NCBI GenBank assembly: GCA_905182155.1
Contig: CAJJAX010000011.1
Coordinates: forward strand, 1 to 64,000
Length of the DNA stretch: 64,000 nt
Source: an uncultured Pseudomonadales bacterium
GTDB lineage: Bacteria > Pseudomonadota > Gammaproteobacteria > Pseudomonadales > Azotimanducaceae
Direction of reading: 5' to 3'
Shown: positions 1-9,457 of the stretch, piece by piece
How the letters are laid out: the number at the start of each line of letters is the position of its first letter
Numbering within the stretch: the stretch's first letter is position 1
The notes under the pieces: model-generated
Databases searched by the model: none
What the model saw: the letters and a program-made list of their open reading frames with translations, nothing else
Told to the model about the DNA's origin: nothing
Position numbers and translations under genes: made by a program

Positions 1-285
1 TAGGCTGTCGGCATCGAATGTCAGCTTGAATACCGGGCGCATTAGATAAAATAGCGCCTCTTCGATAAAAAAGCCGTGGTGGGCGTCAGCGCAGTCGTTT
101 AACCATTGTCGAGAAGGCCCAAACGTCCCGCCTCAGAATGAACAGAGACTGGACCGGCTTTACCCCGTTCACCGCACAAAGCCCGCCCGCAATCGCCAAG
201 TACCGGATAATCGCTTTCTTGGCCCCACTCTGATCAGGTAACCTTGAACATCACGTCGTAACGAACCGCGCTCGGTGGGCTAATC

Positions 286-969
286 ATGAATCAAGATGAA
301 ATAAAACGTCTCCTTGGAGCCGCAGCGGCTGACTATATTGATCCCTGGTTACAGGTCGATGCCTATATCGGCGTCGGAACCGGCTCCACGGCAAACCATT
401 TCATAGATGCCTTGGCAAGCGTGCGACATCGGTTCGCGGGCGCCGTGGCAAGCTCCATCGCATCGGCAGACCGACTTCGATCCCATGGCATTACCGTCGT
501 GGAACTCAATGACGTGTCGTATCTGACGGTTTACGTTGATGGGGCCGATGAAATCTGTCCAGAATTCAGCATGATCAAAGGCGGCGGGGCCGCCCTCACT
601 CGCGAGAAAATTGTGGCCAGCGCAGCAGATCAGTTTGTCTGCATTGCCGACAGCAGCAAATGGGTCGAGCAGTTGGGGGCTTTCCCGCTTCCCATCGAGG
701 TCATTCCAATGGCGCGCTCTTTGGTCGCTCGACAGTTGGTGGGCCTCGGCGGGACCCCCGTGCTGCGTGAAAACATCAAAACCGACAATGGTAACGAAAT
801 CTTGGATGTCCACGACCTCAACATTACCGATCCTGCTCAACTTGAAGCCCAGATTAATCAAATCGCCGGGGTCGTGACCAACGGCCTCTTTGCCAAGCGG
901 CCGGCCGACGTGCTCTTAATGGATGTCGATGGCGTTGTGGGGACCCAACGGCGACCGGTCAAGACCTAA
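286..969 (+). CDS. rpiA: Ribose-5-phosphate isomerase A
   Basis: Interconverts ribose-5-phosphate and ribulose-5-phosphate in the cytosolic pentose phosphate pathway. The 227-residue product has the usual length for RpiA. The substrate loop GTGSTANHF is at residues 31-39, VDGADE at 84-89 and IKGGG at 97-101. The catalytic set known from the E. coli enzyme (D81, D84, K94, E103) is matched here by D85, D88, K98 and E107. The ATG follows a stop-rich leader in which I saw no strong promoter. The gene is monocistronic and faces fba. The transketolase gene tkt, of the same pathway, lies about 3 kb away on the other strand. The frame is intact with no composition anomaly. Confidence 0.97.
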   Translation: MNQDEIKRLLGAAAADYIDPWLQVDAYIGVGTGSTANHFIDALASVRHRFAGAVASSIASADRLRSHGITVVELNDVSYLTVYVDGADEICPEFSMIKGGGAALTREKIVASAADQFVCIADSSKWVEQLGAFPLPIEVIPMARSLVARQLVGLGGTPVLRENIKTDNGNEILDVHDLNITDPAQLEAQINQIAGVVTNGLFAKRPADVLLMDVDGVVGTQRRPVKT

Positions 970-986
970 AGCCGCGCATCAGCGAA

Positions 987-1085
987 ATGATGGCCTTACA
1001 CCCACGAAAGACCCATAAGCCCCTAGCTCGGACTATCTTGGGGCTCACGGTTCTGGTTCTAGGAACCCTCGCCGCGATAGTTTAA
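987..1085 (+). CDS. Possible 32-residue membrane peptide or broken gene start
   Basis: A short frame just after rpiA starts with two methionines, followed by a basic stretch (HPRKTHKPLAR) and a single hydrophobic helix of about 17 residues (ILGLTVLVLGTLAAIV) before a TAA. This is the layout of a signal anchor. It could be a small membrane peptide or the start of a secreted protein whose remainder is lost. The DNA downstream to about 1300 has no open continuation. No clear ribosome-binding site precedes it. I do not recognise a family. Confidence 0.2.
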   Translation: MMALHPRKTHKPLARTILGLTVLVLGTLAAIV

Positions 1086-1521
1086 AACGGGGTGCACGGA
1101 CGTCGGGTGACGCGGCGAGCCCAAGCATCATTGAACGATTGCCGCGGTGACAACGGCAGTGGCCGACCCGGTTGCAATTGCCGCCGAGGTTGACCCTCAC
1201 TGACCTCAAACGACCCATTGGCAACAGCCGAAGCCCGCGTGCGTCAACCGCCATCGCTTGAAAACATTCTGAACAACCAACCAAGGTAGACAAACCCACT
1301 CAGATCACTTCAACGCCGAAGCCCGTTTGAGTTTCAGGCAAGCATTTCCAATAAAAATGCGGCAGATTCAGGTGCTGCCGTCAGCAAACATCATCAGACG
1401 CTAACGCACGCGATTAAACGCGCTTGATCAAACGCGCTCGATCAAGACCGCTAAAGCGGCGCCATGGGTCACGGCTTGACCCGTCAGGCTTTGATCCGCG
1501 CGCCATTAAGCCGACCCAGGC
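1086..1521. other. Non-coding gap between rpiA and fba
   Basis: This stretch of about 435 bases separates the convergent rpiA and fba genes. No frame in it looks like a real gene; an 84-codon minus-strand frame at 1045-1299 has no recognisable protein character. Its last part holds short repeats and hairpins, listed separately. It may contain a decayed gene, since short fragments read plausibly before hitting stops, but nothing can be named. Confidence 0.5.
1416..1482. repeat. Tandem 14-bp repeat and small hairpins downstream of fba
   Basis: AAACGCGCTTGATC at 1416-1429 is followed directly by AAACGCGCTCGATC at 1430-1443, with a more diverged copy just before. CTTGATC and GATCAAG in this block can pair. 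Two further hairpins follow: CCGCT/AGCGG near 1449-1460 and GGGTCA/TGACCC at 1466-1482. They sit between the convergent ends of rpiA and fba, so a role in transcription termination is possible, but there is no T-run. Confidence 0.35.
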
Positions 1522-2538
1522 TTACCCGTAATGATCGGCCATCGCCTCAAGCGACAGGGGTTTGATCTTTGAGGCGTTACCGGCTGTGCCAAAGTCCTCG
1601 TATCGGGCTTTGACAATGCCCTTCATCGCGACCATCGATGCCGCCAGATATTTTCTGGGATCGAACTCGGCGGGGTGTTCGGCTAAAAACTGTCGGATTG
1701 CACCGGTTGAGGCAAGCCTTAGATCGGTGTCGATGTTGATCTTACGAACACCATGTCGAATCCCTTCCTGAATCTCAGAGACCGGGACCCCATAGGTTTC
1801 CGGAATCTCACCGCCAAACGCATTAATCACCTTAAGCCACTCTTGGGGCACGCTGGATGAACCATGCATCACCAAATGCGTGTTCGGAATTTTTTGATGG
1901 ATGGCTTTGATTCGCTCGATGTCCAAAATATCGCCCGTTGGCGGGCGCGAAAATTTATAAGCGCCGTGACTGGTGCCAATCGCAATGGCCAACGCATCGC
2001 AATGGGTTTGTTGAATAAAATCCGCCGCTTGATCTGGATCGGTTAGCATTTGCGCCATCGACAAGGTGCCGCTAGCGCCGGTGCCACCTTCTTCTCCGGC
2101 CTCGCCTGTTTCAAGCGAACCAAGACATCCGAGCTCGCCTTCAACCGTGACCCCGCAAGCGTGCGCCATGGCAACGGTTTGTTGGGTGACCAACACATTG
2201 TACTCATAGGATGCCGGCGTTTTTACATTCTCAGCAAGTCCTTCATTCATGATGACATCAATGGCTTTCAAGGCAATCGCGGAGCCGACTGGATGGCCGG
2301 ATGCAGTGAACCCATGCGGGAATTCCTCAATCGCCGCCAAAATCAAATGACGTAAAAAATTACTGCCCGCATACTTCCTAGCGCCGGCCGAGGCCTGCAC
2401 AATCACTGGGCTATCGGTTTCATCCGCGCTCTCCATAATCGCGCGAATCTGTTCAAGGTTATTGACATTAAAGGCTGGCACGCCGTATTCATGCTCCGCT
2501 GCATGATCCAATAGTTGCCGCATGCTCACTAAAGCCAT
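1522..2538 (-). CDS. fba: Class II fructose-bisphosphate aldolase with a foreign central segment
   Basis: The family cleaves fructose-1,6-bisphosphate to DHAP and glyceraldehyde-3-phosphate. Both ends match the Pseudomonas-type class II enzyme: [12 protein letters not shown] near the N-terminus, [39 protein letters not shown] and [17 protein letters not shown]. However, the expected segment after EEFPH is missing. That segment carries MHQDHG, with the catalytic Asp and a zinc-ligand His, and MMDGSL. In its place are about 30 residues starting [15 protein letters not shown], which resemble class III PLP aminotransferases. The replacement is in frame, so the 338-residue ORF stays open. As read, the protein could not bind zinc normally. 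It lies 4 nt downstream of pgk. A chimeric assembly is the likely cause. Confidence 0.9.
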   Translation of the reverse strand: MALVSMRQLLDHAAEHEYGVPAFNVNNLEQIRAIMESADETDSPVIVQASAGARKYAGSNFLRHLILAAIEEFPHGFTASGHPVGSAIALKAIDVIMNEGLAENVKTPASYEYNVLVTQQTVAMAHACGVTVEGELGCLGSLETGEAGEEGGTGASGTLSMAQMLTDPDQAADFIQQTHCDALAIAIGTSHGAYKFSRPPTGDILDIERIKAIHQKIPNTHLVMHGSSSVPQEWLKVINAFGGEIPETYGVPVSEIQEGIRHGVRKINIDTDLRLASTGAIRQFLAEHPAEFDPRKYLAASMVAMKGIVKARYEDFGTAGNASKIKPLSLEAMADHYG

Positions 2539-2542
2539 CGCT

Positions 2543-3750
2543 TTACTCCTGTTTTGACTGACGGTTAATCAATTGGTCCTGCGCAACCCTCGCTTCAAGC
2601 GCGGCGATGGCTGGCAAGGTTTTACCTTCTACAAATTCGAGAAATGCGCCACCGCCGGTTGAGATATAACTGATACTCTCCGTGACGCCAAAGGTATCGA
2701 TGGCTGCCAGCGTATCGCCGCCCCCAGCCAATGAAAAGGCGGTGCTCGCCGCAATGGCCTCGGTCAGCGCGCGGGTGCCCCCGGCGAAGGCTTCAAACTC
2801 AAAGACGCCCAGCGGGCCATTCCAAATAATCGTGGCGGCCCCTTGAATCATCGGCAACACCGCCGCCATGGTCTGCGGCCCTAAATCAAGAATCATGTCC
2901 TCATCAAGAACCGCATCCACCGCTTTCACCACCGCTTGCGCGCTGGCATCCAATCGATCACTCACCACCACATCAATCACCTGCGGCACGTGGACCCGAG
3001 CGCTGATGCGCTTGGCGGCATCAACCAGCGCGGGCTCATATAGAGACCGTCCCACCCCATGGCCGGATGCCGCAATAAAGGTATTCGCAATACCGCCGCC
3101 GACGATTAAAGTGTCCACTTTTTGACTGAGCGCCTCAAGCACTTCGAGCTTCGTTGAGACTTTACTCCCCCCGACAATCGCAACAACCGGTGATTTAGGT
3201 TCCGCCAGAGCCTTGGACAGTGCCGACAGCTCGGCGGCCAGTAAGGGTCCAACACAGACCGCTGGTGCATATTGGGCAACACCCGCCGTTGAAGCCTGCG
3301 CTCGATGGGCGGTGCCAAAGGCGTCCATCACAAACACGTCGCACAGTGCTGCGTAGCGTTTCGCCAGCGCGTCGTCGTTTTGGCCTTCGCCAATATTCAT
3401 GCGCACGTTTTCTAACAGCGTCACGCTCGCGGCATTTTGTTGATTAGGCGCGTCATTCCCTAAGGCACCAGTGGCACCGATTGGCCCAGCAATTGTTCAA
3501 GAACTTTAGCCACCGGCGCCAAACTAACCTCAGTCTGATCCTGCAACGCAACGCCTTCCTTGGGACGACCTAGATGCGACATAACCATCACCTGCGCACC
3601 GTGCGCCAAGGCATACTGCAAGGTCGGCAAGGCTGCGCGAATGCGGGCGTCACTGGTCACCCGCCCGTCGTTCATCGGCACATTCAAATCCTGACGGATG
3701 AGCAGGCGCTTCCCAGAAATGTCCAGATCCGAAAGGATTGGCAGCTTCAT
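2543..3750 (-). CDS. pgk: Phosphoglycerate kinase (one frameshift as read)
   Basis: Transfers phosphate from 1,3-bisphosphoglycerate to ADP in glycolysis. The N-terminal part starts at ATG 3750 (MKLPILSDL) and shows DLNVP and MVMSHLGRP. The frame then breaks near 3461-3466, where it hits TAG at CTGGTGCCTTAG. The rest continues in another frame with [53 protein letters not shown] and the nucleotide loop [11 protein letters not shown]. One base restores a protein of about 402 residues, near the family length of about 387. The start is 1 nt after the tkt stop and fba follows by 4 nt, so the three form one operon. The gapB/epd gene often found between tkt and pgk in relatives is absent. Confidence 0.93.
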
Positions 3751-3751
3751 C

Positions 3752-5742
3752 TCAGAACAGGGCCTTAACCGACGCCACAATATTGTCTGCGCTAAACCCA
3801 AAGTGGGCGAGCACATCGGGACCGGGGCCGGACTCACCAAAGCGGTCTAAGCTCACGACCGCGCCATCCAGTCCCACCCACTTCCGCCAATAGTCGCCAT
3901 GCCCTGCTTCCACAGCCACTCGAATTCGCATTTCTTGCGGTAAAACCTGTTGCTGGTAGCTTGCGGATTGGGCCGCAAACACCTCGGCGCAGGGCATCGA
4001 CACCAACCGGGTCGGCTGGCCGCCAGCGGTTAAGGTCAGCGCGGCCTGGCGTGCGATCTCGACTTCAGAGCCCGTTGCAATGAGGATCGCGACAGGGGTC
4101 GTCGCCGGCTCAAACAGAATATAGCCGCCCTGGTCGATGGCCTTGAACTGCTCGGCATCCCGATCTTGGTGCGCCAGATTCTGTCTTGATAACACCAAAG
4201 CCGTTGGACCCGACCGGCGCTCGATCGCGGCTTGCCAAGCGCTCACGGTCTCAACCGTATCGCACGGTCGCCATACTTGCAGGTTCGGCGTGGTTCTCAA
4301 ATTGGTCAGCTGCTCAACCGGTTGATGGGTCGGACCATCTTCACCAAGACCAATGGAGTCGTGGGTATACACAAAGATACTTTGCTGCTTCATTATGGCA
4401 GCCATGCGTACCGCGTTACGCGCATATTCCATGAACATCAGGAAGGTGGCACCATAATTGATAAACCCGCCGTGTAGGGCGATCCCATTCATCATAGCGC
4501 TCATACCAAATTCACGAACACCGTAGTAAATGTAGTTGCCATTAGCATTATCAGCGCTGATATCTTTGGATCCAGACCAAATCGTCAGATTAGATCCCGC
4601 TAAATCGGCCGAACCGCCAAGTAATTCCGGCAGAAGCGGCCCAAAGGCATTCAAACAGTTTTGTGATGCCTTACGAGAAGCTATCTTTTCCATTTTTGCT
4701 TGGCACTCAGCGATATAAGCATCGGCTTTATCACTGAAATCTTCTGGAAGCTGACCACTGGTGCGTCTTTCAAACTCAACGGCTAAATCGGGGAACTCAG
4801 CGCGATAAGCATCTAACTGCTTATTCCACTCTGATTGGGCGGAGGCGCCGTTGGCCTGAGCATTCCAACCTTCATAGAGATCATTAGGGATCTCAAATGG
4901 GGCATGACTCCATCCCAACTGCTCGCGCGCTAACACAATTTCGTCAGCACCCAAGGGCGCGCCATGGCAATCTTCTTTGCCCTGCTTGTTTGGAGAGCCA
5001 AAACCAATAATTGTTTTACAGCAAATCAGGGTAGGTTTGTTTGGCTCACCTCTTGCAACTTCTATCGCTGCCTTAATAGCATTGCTGTCATGGCCATCTA
5101 CATTGGCAATAACTTGCCAGCCGTATGCTTCAAAACGAGCCGGCGTATCATCGCTAAACCAACCTTCGACCTCGCCATCAATAGAGATGCCGTTGTCGTC
5201 ATAAAATGCGGTTAACTTGCCTATTTTTAAAGTCCCAGCCAAAGAACATACTTCGTGAGAGATACCTTCCATCAGGCAACCATCACCGACAAAGACGTAA
5301 GTAAAGTGATCAATAATATTGAATTCGTCGCGGTTAAAGCGCACCGACAATATCTGCTCCGCAATAGCCATTCCAACAGCATTGGCAAAGCCCTGACCCA
5401 GTGGTCCGGTTGTCGTCTCGACACCAGGGGTCTCACCATACTCAGGATGCCCGGCGGTTATCGAACCCAACTGCCTGAAATTTCGCAGATCATCCATCGA
5501 CAGGTCATAACCTGTCAGAGTGAAGCAGGGAATAAAGCAACATGGAACCATGGCCATTGGACAGCACGAAGCGGTCTCGATTCAGCCAACCTGGGTTTGC
5601 GGGGTTGTGGCGTAAAATATCGTCCATAGGACTTCGGCATATCGGCCATGCCCATGGGGGCGCCAGGATGCCCACTCCCTGCTTTTTGGACTGCATCCAT
5701 CGATAGCGCACGCACTGCATTGGCAATCTTGGTTCCGTTCAT
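3752..5742 (-). CDS. tkt: Transketolase (N-terminal frameshifts as read)
   Basis: Thiamine-diphosphate enzyme that moves two-carbon units in the pentose phosphate and Calvin-type cycles. The start at 5742 gives [34 protein letters not shown]. Frame changes follow near 5640 (before AEVLW), near 5612 (before [23 protein letters not shown]) and near 5520 (before [14 protein letters not shown]). From there the frame stays open to the end for about 590 residues, with GHPEYG, GPLGQG, the ThDP motif beginning GDGCLMEG and the pyrimidine-domain motif YGVREFGM. The total of about 663 residues is normal. The centre is lower in GC than the 3' end: 40% by count at 4501-4560 against 60% at 3781-3840. It is the first gene of tkt-pgk-fba. 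Confidence 0.92.
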
Positions 5743-5829
5743 AGAAAAACCGGTGCTGAAAAATTCGCTGGTATTCTCTCTTACGCTTACCTAATCATCA
5801 ATGGCAGGACTCTCGCATTGAGCTGATAT

Positions 5830-5856
5830 TTATCATCCGGATGAAGGATTATCATC
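5830..5856. promoter_or_regulatory. Palindrome with direct repeats between divergent tkt and metK
   Basis: A perfect 12-bp palindrome TCATCCGGATGA occupies 5833-5844. TTATCATC occurs at 5830-5837 and again at 5849-5856, 19 bp apart (about two helical turns). The block lies in the 187-bp divergent gap between tkt and metK, where an operator would be expected. ArsR-type SahR regulators of methionine genes are known to use such gaps in proteobacteria, but I cannot assign the factor. I looked for SAM and SAH riboswitch cores here and saw none. Confidence 0.35.
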
Positions 5857-5929
5857 TGAGCTTGCTGGGAAACCATTACCGCGCAAGTAGAATGGCGGAG
5901 CTTTTCAAGCAAACACAAAGGATCAGTCC

Positions 5930-7083
5930 ATGACAGTAACAGCACTTTTACTTCAGAATCCGTCTCAGAAGGCCACCCGGACAAAATGGCCGACCAGATT
6001 TCTGATGCCATTCTTGACGCCATCATCAGTGAAGACAAAGACGCCCGCGTTGCATGCGAAACCATGGTGAAGACCGGTATGGTAATCCTCGCGGTGAAAT
6101 CACGACTGAAGCTTCGGTAGACATTGAAGACATTTGTCGAAACGGTAGTACTTGATATTGGCTACAACAGCTCTGAGGTTGGTTTCGATGGCGCGTCCTG
6201 CGCAGTACTCAACGCCATTGGCAAGCAGTCCCCCGATATTGCGATGGGCGTCGATGAAGGCGAAAACAAGGAGCAGGGCGCCGGTGACCAGGGACTTATG
6301 TTTGGCTATGCGTCCGACGAAACCGATGTGCTCATGCCAGCACCCATCACTACTCGCACCGACTGGTTAAAAACAGGCCGAGGTTCGAAAGTCGGACAAC
6401 TATCTTCTTGCGCCCTGATGCAAAAAGCCAAGTTTCATTCCGATACGATACAATGGTCATCCGTCGGCATTGATGCCGTCGTATTATCCACCCAACATCG
6501 TCCCGATCGTTTCTCTCAAGGACCTTCAAGAAGCGGTCATGGAAGAAATTATCAAGCCCGTGCTGCCAGAAAACTGGCTTCACAGCGATACCAAAGTACT
6601 TTATCAATCCCACCGGTAACTTCGTTATTGGCGGTCCCGGTCGGCGATTGTGGCCTGACGGGTAGAAAGATCATTGTTGATACCTACGGTGGCATGGCGC
6701 GTCATGGCGGCGGTGCTTTCTCCGGGAAGGACCCATCCAAGGTCGATAGGAGCGCAGCTTATGCAGGCCGGTATGTTGCGAAAAATATTGTCGCCGCCGG
6801 ACTCGCAAAGCGCTGCGAGATTCAACTGTCCTACGCCATCGGCGTTGCCGAACCAACTTCCATCAGCGTCAACACGTTTGGCACCGGGCGATCGATGAAA
6901 CTGCAATCGAAGCGCTGTTCAGGGAAGCATTTTGACCTGCGGCCCAAAGGCCTTGTTGAGATGCTTGATCTAAAACGGCCCATTTTTCTGCCCACCGCCA
7001 GTTACGGCCATTTTGGTCGAACGGAAGACTCCTTTACCTGGGAGCGAACCGATCGCGCCGAAGCCCTCGCCAGCGAGGTCTAG
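5930..7083 (+). CDS. metK: S-adenosylmethionine synthetase (many frameshifts as read)
   Basis: Makes SAM from methionine and ATP in the cytosol. The pieces of the protein lie in all three forward frames in the right order: [172 protein letters not shown] and [14 protein letters not shown]. At least six indels are needed to join them. A ribosome-binding AAGGA lies 8 nt before ATG 5930. The span equals the normal length of about 384 residues, so this is a normal gene read badly rather than an old pseudogene. It is followed by metF after 9 nt. Confidence 0.9.
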
Positions 7084-7092
7084 TCAGCAAGC

Positions 7093-7917
7093 ATGTCCAC
7101 ACGACCCATTAGCTTTGAGTTCTCAGCGCCAAAAACCCAGGCCGCTGCCAGCAGCCTGCGGCGCGCCCATGATCGTCTCAAACGATTTGAGCATGAGTTT
7201 GTCAGCGTCACCTATGGCGCCGGCGGCTCAACCCGAGACGGCACCAAGCAAACCGTTTTAGCCCTCAACGATGATGGCGTGGTTGCGGCGCCCCACTTGT
7301 CCTTTGGCGGCGATAACTCGGAGACGATCGAAGACCTTTTAACCGCCTATCAAACGGCGGGCATCCGCCGAATCGTTGCCCTACGCGGCGACCGGCAGTC
7401 AGGGCTCGGAACCCCTAAAATCATTCATGCGGCTGAGCTGGTACGATTTATTCGGGAGAAAACCGGCGACTGGTTCCATATTGACGTGGCGGCCTATCCT
7501 GAGATTCACCCCGAGTCAAAGTCCGTGACCAGCGAGATCACTTTTTTCAAAGAAAAGGTTGATGCTGGCGCCAACGGCGCTATCACCCAATACTTCTACA
7601 GCGCCGCAGCCTACTTCCAGTTTTTAGAGGAATGCACGAAAGCGCAAATTACGATTCCAATCGTGCCCGGCATCATGCCCATCACGAATTTGACCGGCCT
7701 ACAACGCTTCTCCCACATCTGCGGGGCGGACCTACCCCGTTGGTTGGTCAAGCGATTGGAAGATTTTGAGGAGGATGACGCGATCAAAGACTTTGGCGCG
7801 GATGTCGTGACCCGGCTCTGCGAGCAGCTGATTCAGGGCGGCGCCCCGGCCTTGCACTTTTATACCTTGAATCAATCAAAACCCAGTGCGAGGATTCTAG
7901 ACAATCTAGGATTCTGA
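7093..7917 (+). CDS. metF: 5,10-methylenetetrahydrofolate reductase
   Basis: Flavoenzyme that reduces methylene-THF to methyl-THF, the methyl donor for methionine synthesis. The 274-residue TIM-barrel protein shows ISFEFSAPK at the start, VSVTYGAGGSTR, the LRGD motif, AAYPEIHPES, GANGAITQYFY, IPIVPGIMPI and the C-terminal GAPALHFYTLNQ, all typical of MetF. The frame is intact. It follows metK by 9 nt, so the pair probably forms one transcript for methyl-group supply. Relatives often carry ahcY between these two genes; it is missing here. The next gene, rsmE, starts one base after the metF stop. Confidence 0.97.
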   Translation: MSTRPISFEFSAPKTQAAASSLRRAHDRLKRFEHEFVSVTYGAGGSTRDGTKQTVLALNDDGVVAAPHLSFGGDNSETIEDLLTAYQTAGIRRIVALRGDRQSGLGTPKIIHAAELVRFIREKTGDWFHIDVAAYPEIHPESKSVTSEITFFKEKVDAGANGAITQYFYSAAAYFQFLEECTKAQITIPIVPGIMPITNLTGLQRFSHICGADLPRWLVKRLEDFEEDDAIKDFGADVVTRLCEQLIQGGAPALHFYTLNQSKPSARILDNLGF

Positions 7918-7918
7918 T

Positions 7919-8665
7919 ATGCATGTCCCTCGTGTGTTTATTGACACCGCAATCGCGGTCCAGGCAACCGTCAAGCTCGATGGCGCAAAGCACCATCATC
8001 TCCGTAACGTCTTACGACTCAAGCCCGCTGATGCTGTGATCTTGTTTAATGGCCAAGGCGGCGAATATGCCGCTCAGATTGATACCATCACCAAACAAGA
8101 AACATGTTTCACCGCCTTGACATTCAATCCCGTCGATCGTGAAGCGCCGCTGTACACCTGCTTGTTGCAAGGCATCCTCAAACGCGACGCCATGATCAAT
8201 GCCCTGCAGCGTGCAACCGAGCTGGGGGTGAGCAAAATCATTCCGATTCAGACCCAACATTTGAGCGAAAAACGCGCACAACTCGCAGGGCGCTGGAATG
8301 CGTGGCGCGCCGTGATCGAGCAATCGAGTGAGCAGTGCGGCCGGACACAGCTTCCTGAGCTCGCCCCATTAACCGCCTTTGCCGATGCGGTCTCAGCGGC
8401 TCAAAATAGTGCTTTTGATCTTCGGCTTTTGGCCCATGTGGGCGCCTCAGAAGCACAACCCGCACTCGCAACGCCGCCTCAGCGCATCGCGCTTGCGATC
8501 GGCCCAGAAGGCGGTTTTAGCGATCCAGAAGTGACCTTTGCGAGAGCGAACGGATTTATTCCCTATACGCTGGGGTCGAGAATTTTGAGAGCCGAGACCG
8601 CGCCCGCAGCGCTACTGGCGCATCTGCAAACCCGCTTCGGAGAGTTTGCCGAGTGGCAAGCCTAA
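7919..8665 (+). CDS. rsmE: 16S rRNA m3U1498 methyltransferase
   Basis: SPOUT-class methyltransferase that methylates N3 of U1498 in 16S rRNA, using SAM. The 248-residue protein has an N-terminal PUA-like domain (HHLRNVLRLKPADAVILFNGQGGEY) and the C-terminal knot with AIGPEGGFSDPEV and the SAM-loop sequence LGSRILRAETAPAA. Its start is coupled to metF. SAM production by metK directly upstream is a fitting neighbour but not evidence of a special link. The frame is intact. After its stop the same frame continues coding-like for about 45 codons; see the next entry. Confidence 0.96.
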   Translation: MHVPRVFIDTAIAVQATVKLDGAKHHHLRNVLRLKPADAVILFNGQGGEYAAQIDTITKQETCFTALTFNPVDREAPLYTCLLQGILKRDAMINALQRATELGVSKIIPIQTQHLSEKRAQLAGRWNAWRAVIEQSSEQCGRTQLPELAPLTAFADAVSAAQNSAFDLRLLAHVGASEAQPALATPPQRIALAIGPEGGFSDPEVTFARANGFIPYTLGSRILRAETAPAALLAHLQTRFGEFAEWQA

Positions 8666-8872
8666 GGCCATCGCACCACCAAACAGCTCGAAGCCCGCCT
8701 GACGCCTCAACTGAGCGCACGCTTTCGATCAGGTTCGTGCTGTCATTGCCAAAACGTTCGGCTCAATGCCAAAATTTTTAGCGACTTGGATGAACGCCTT
8801 TAGCGCCTGATTGCCAAACACGATATATCGCTACCCGCGCAAGATTATGACCTAACTCAATTCTTGGTTTAA
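8666..8872 (+). pseudogene. Possible gene remnant after rsmE, interrupted by TAG
   Basis: Directly after the rsmE stop, in the same frame, lie 45 sense codons, a TAG at 8801-8803, 22 more codons and a TAA at 8870-8872. The reading includes RSGSCCHCQN and SDLDERL, then RLIAKHDISLPAQDYDL after the TAG. The composition looks protein-like, but no start codon is visible and I know no family for it. It could be a remnant of a small gene or chance. Confidence 0.2.
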
Positions 8873-8901
8873 ACTGCGGCAACCACCCAGAGATTATTGT
8901 C

Positions 8902-9360
8902 ATGGCGCTACATGAAAATCAAAAACTGATCCGCTGCAAGCTGACCGGTACCGGCGGCCAGACTCAAACCCGGCTGGTGGAATTTGAGTTGTTCAAACTC
9001 TGGCAGTTCATGATGCAAAGTAAACACAGTTTCGAGGTCTCAGAGCTCACCATGTGCCTCTGGGTCAATGAAGCAGACTTTAAAGCCAAGCAAAACCTCT
9101 ACGAACGCAGTGGCGAATTGTTAGCCGTTGACAAGCTCACGGTTTCGATTTTCGATCAACGAAACGGCTTTACCCACGTGACCAACCGTTTTGCACTGAC
9201 GAGCGACACCGACCAAGTTAAAAAAATACTGCTGTCCCACGTGCCAAAGGCCCTGGTCGACAGTGAGGACTTCACCTTGGAAATCATGCCGGGCCAAACC
9301 ATCGAAAAAGGACCCATTTCGGGTTTGAGCGAAATCAGCCTAGGCTTGTCGAACGATTGA
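8902..9360 (+). CDS. Conserved-looking hypothetical protein, 152 aa
   Basis: I do not recognise the family. The 152-residue product has no signal peptide and no membrane segment, so it should be cytosolic. It is mixed alpha/beta, with one tryptophan- and phenylalanine-rich patch near residues 33-60 (FELFKLWQFMMQSKHSFEVSELTMCLWV) and an acidic C-terminus ending in SLGLSND. It starts with ATG 9 bases after a weak leader (GAGATTATTGTC). It lies between rsmE and gshB, in the same direction, with about 100 bp to gshB. Codon use matches the neighbours and the frame is intact, which supports a real gene. Confidence 0.7.
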   Translation: MALHENQKLIRCKLTGTGGQTQTRLVEFELFKLWQFMMQSKHSFEVSELTMCLWVNEADFKAKQNLYERSGELLAVDKLTVSIFDQRNGFTHVTNRFALTSDTDQVKKILLSHVPKALVDSEDFTLEIMPGQTIEKGPISGLSEISLGLSND

Positions 9361-9457
9361 GCGGGCAGCGCGACAATCGAGCGGAGGCTAAGCCAGGTTC
9401 GTGTGTCGAGCCGCGAGAACGGGTTACAATGCGTCAGCCTGATCACCGGAGACACCC

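Noticed and set aside
1-117. Minus-strand open frame at the window edge (reading PSRQWLNDCADAHHGFFIEEA)
   Set aside because: It could be the start of a gene running off the window, but it has no start codon after its upstream TGA and no known motif; too weak to list.
1045-1299. 84-codon minus-strand frame between rpiA and fba
   Set aside because: Cys/Arg-rich reading without motif or start signal; typical of a chance frame in GC-rich DNA.
5743-5929. SAM or SAH riboswitch before metK
   Set aside because: I looked for the conserved cores and pairing and saw none; only a palindrome and repeats are present.
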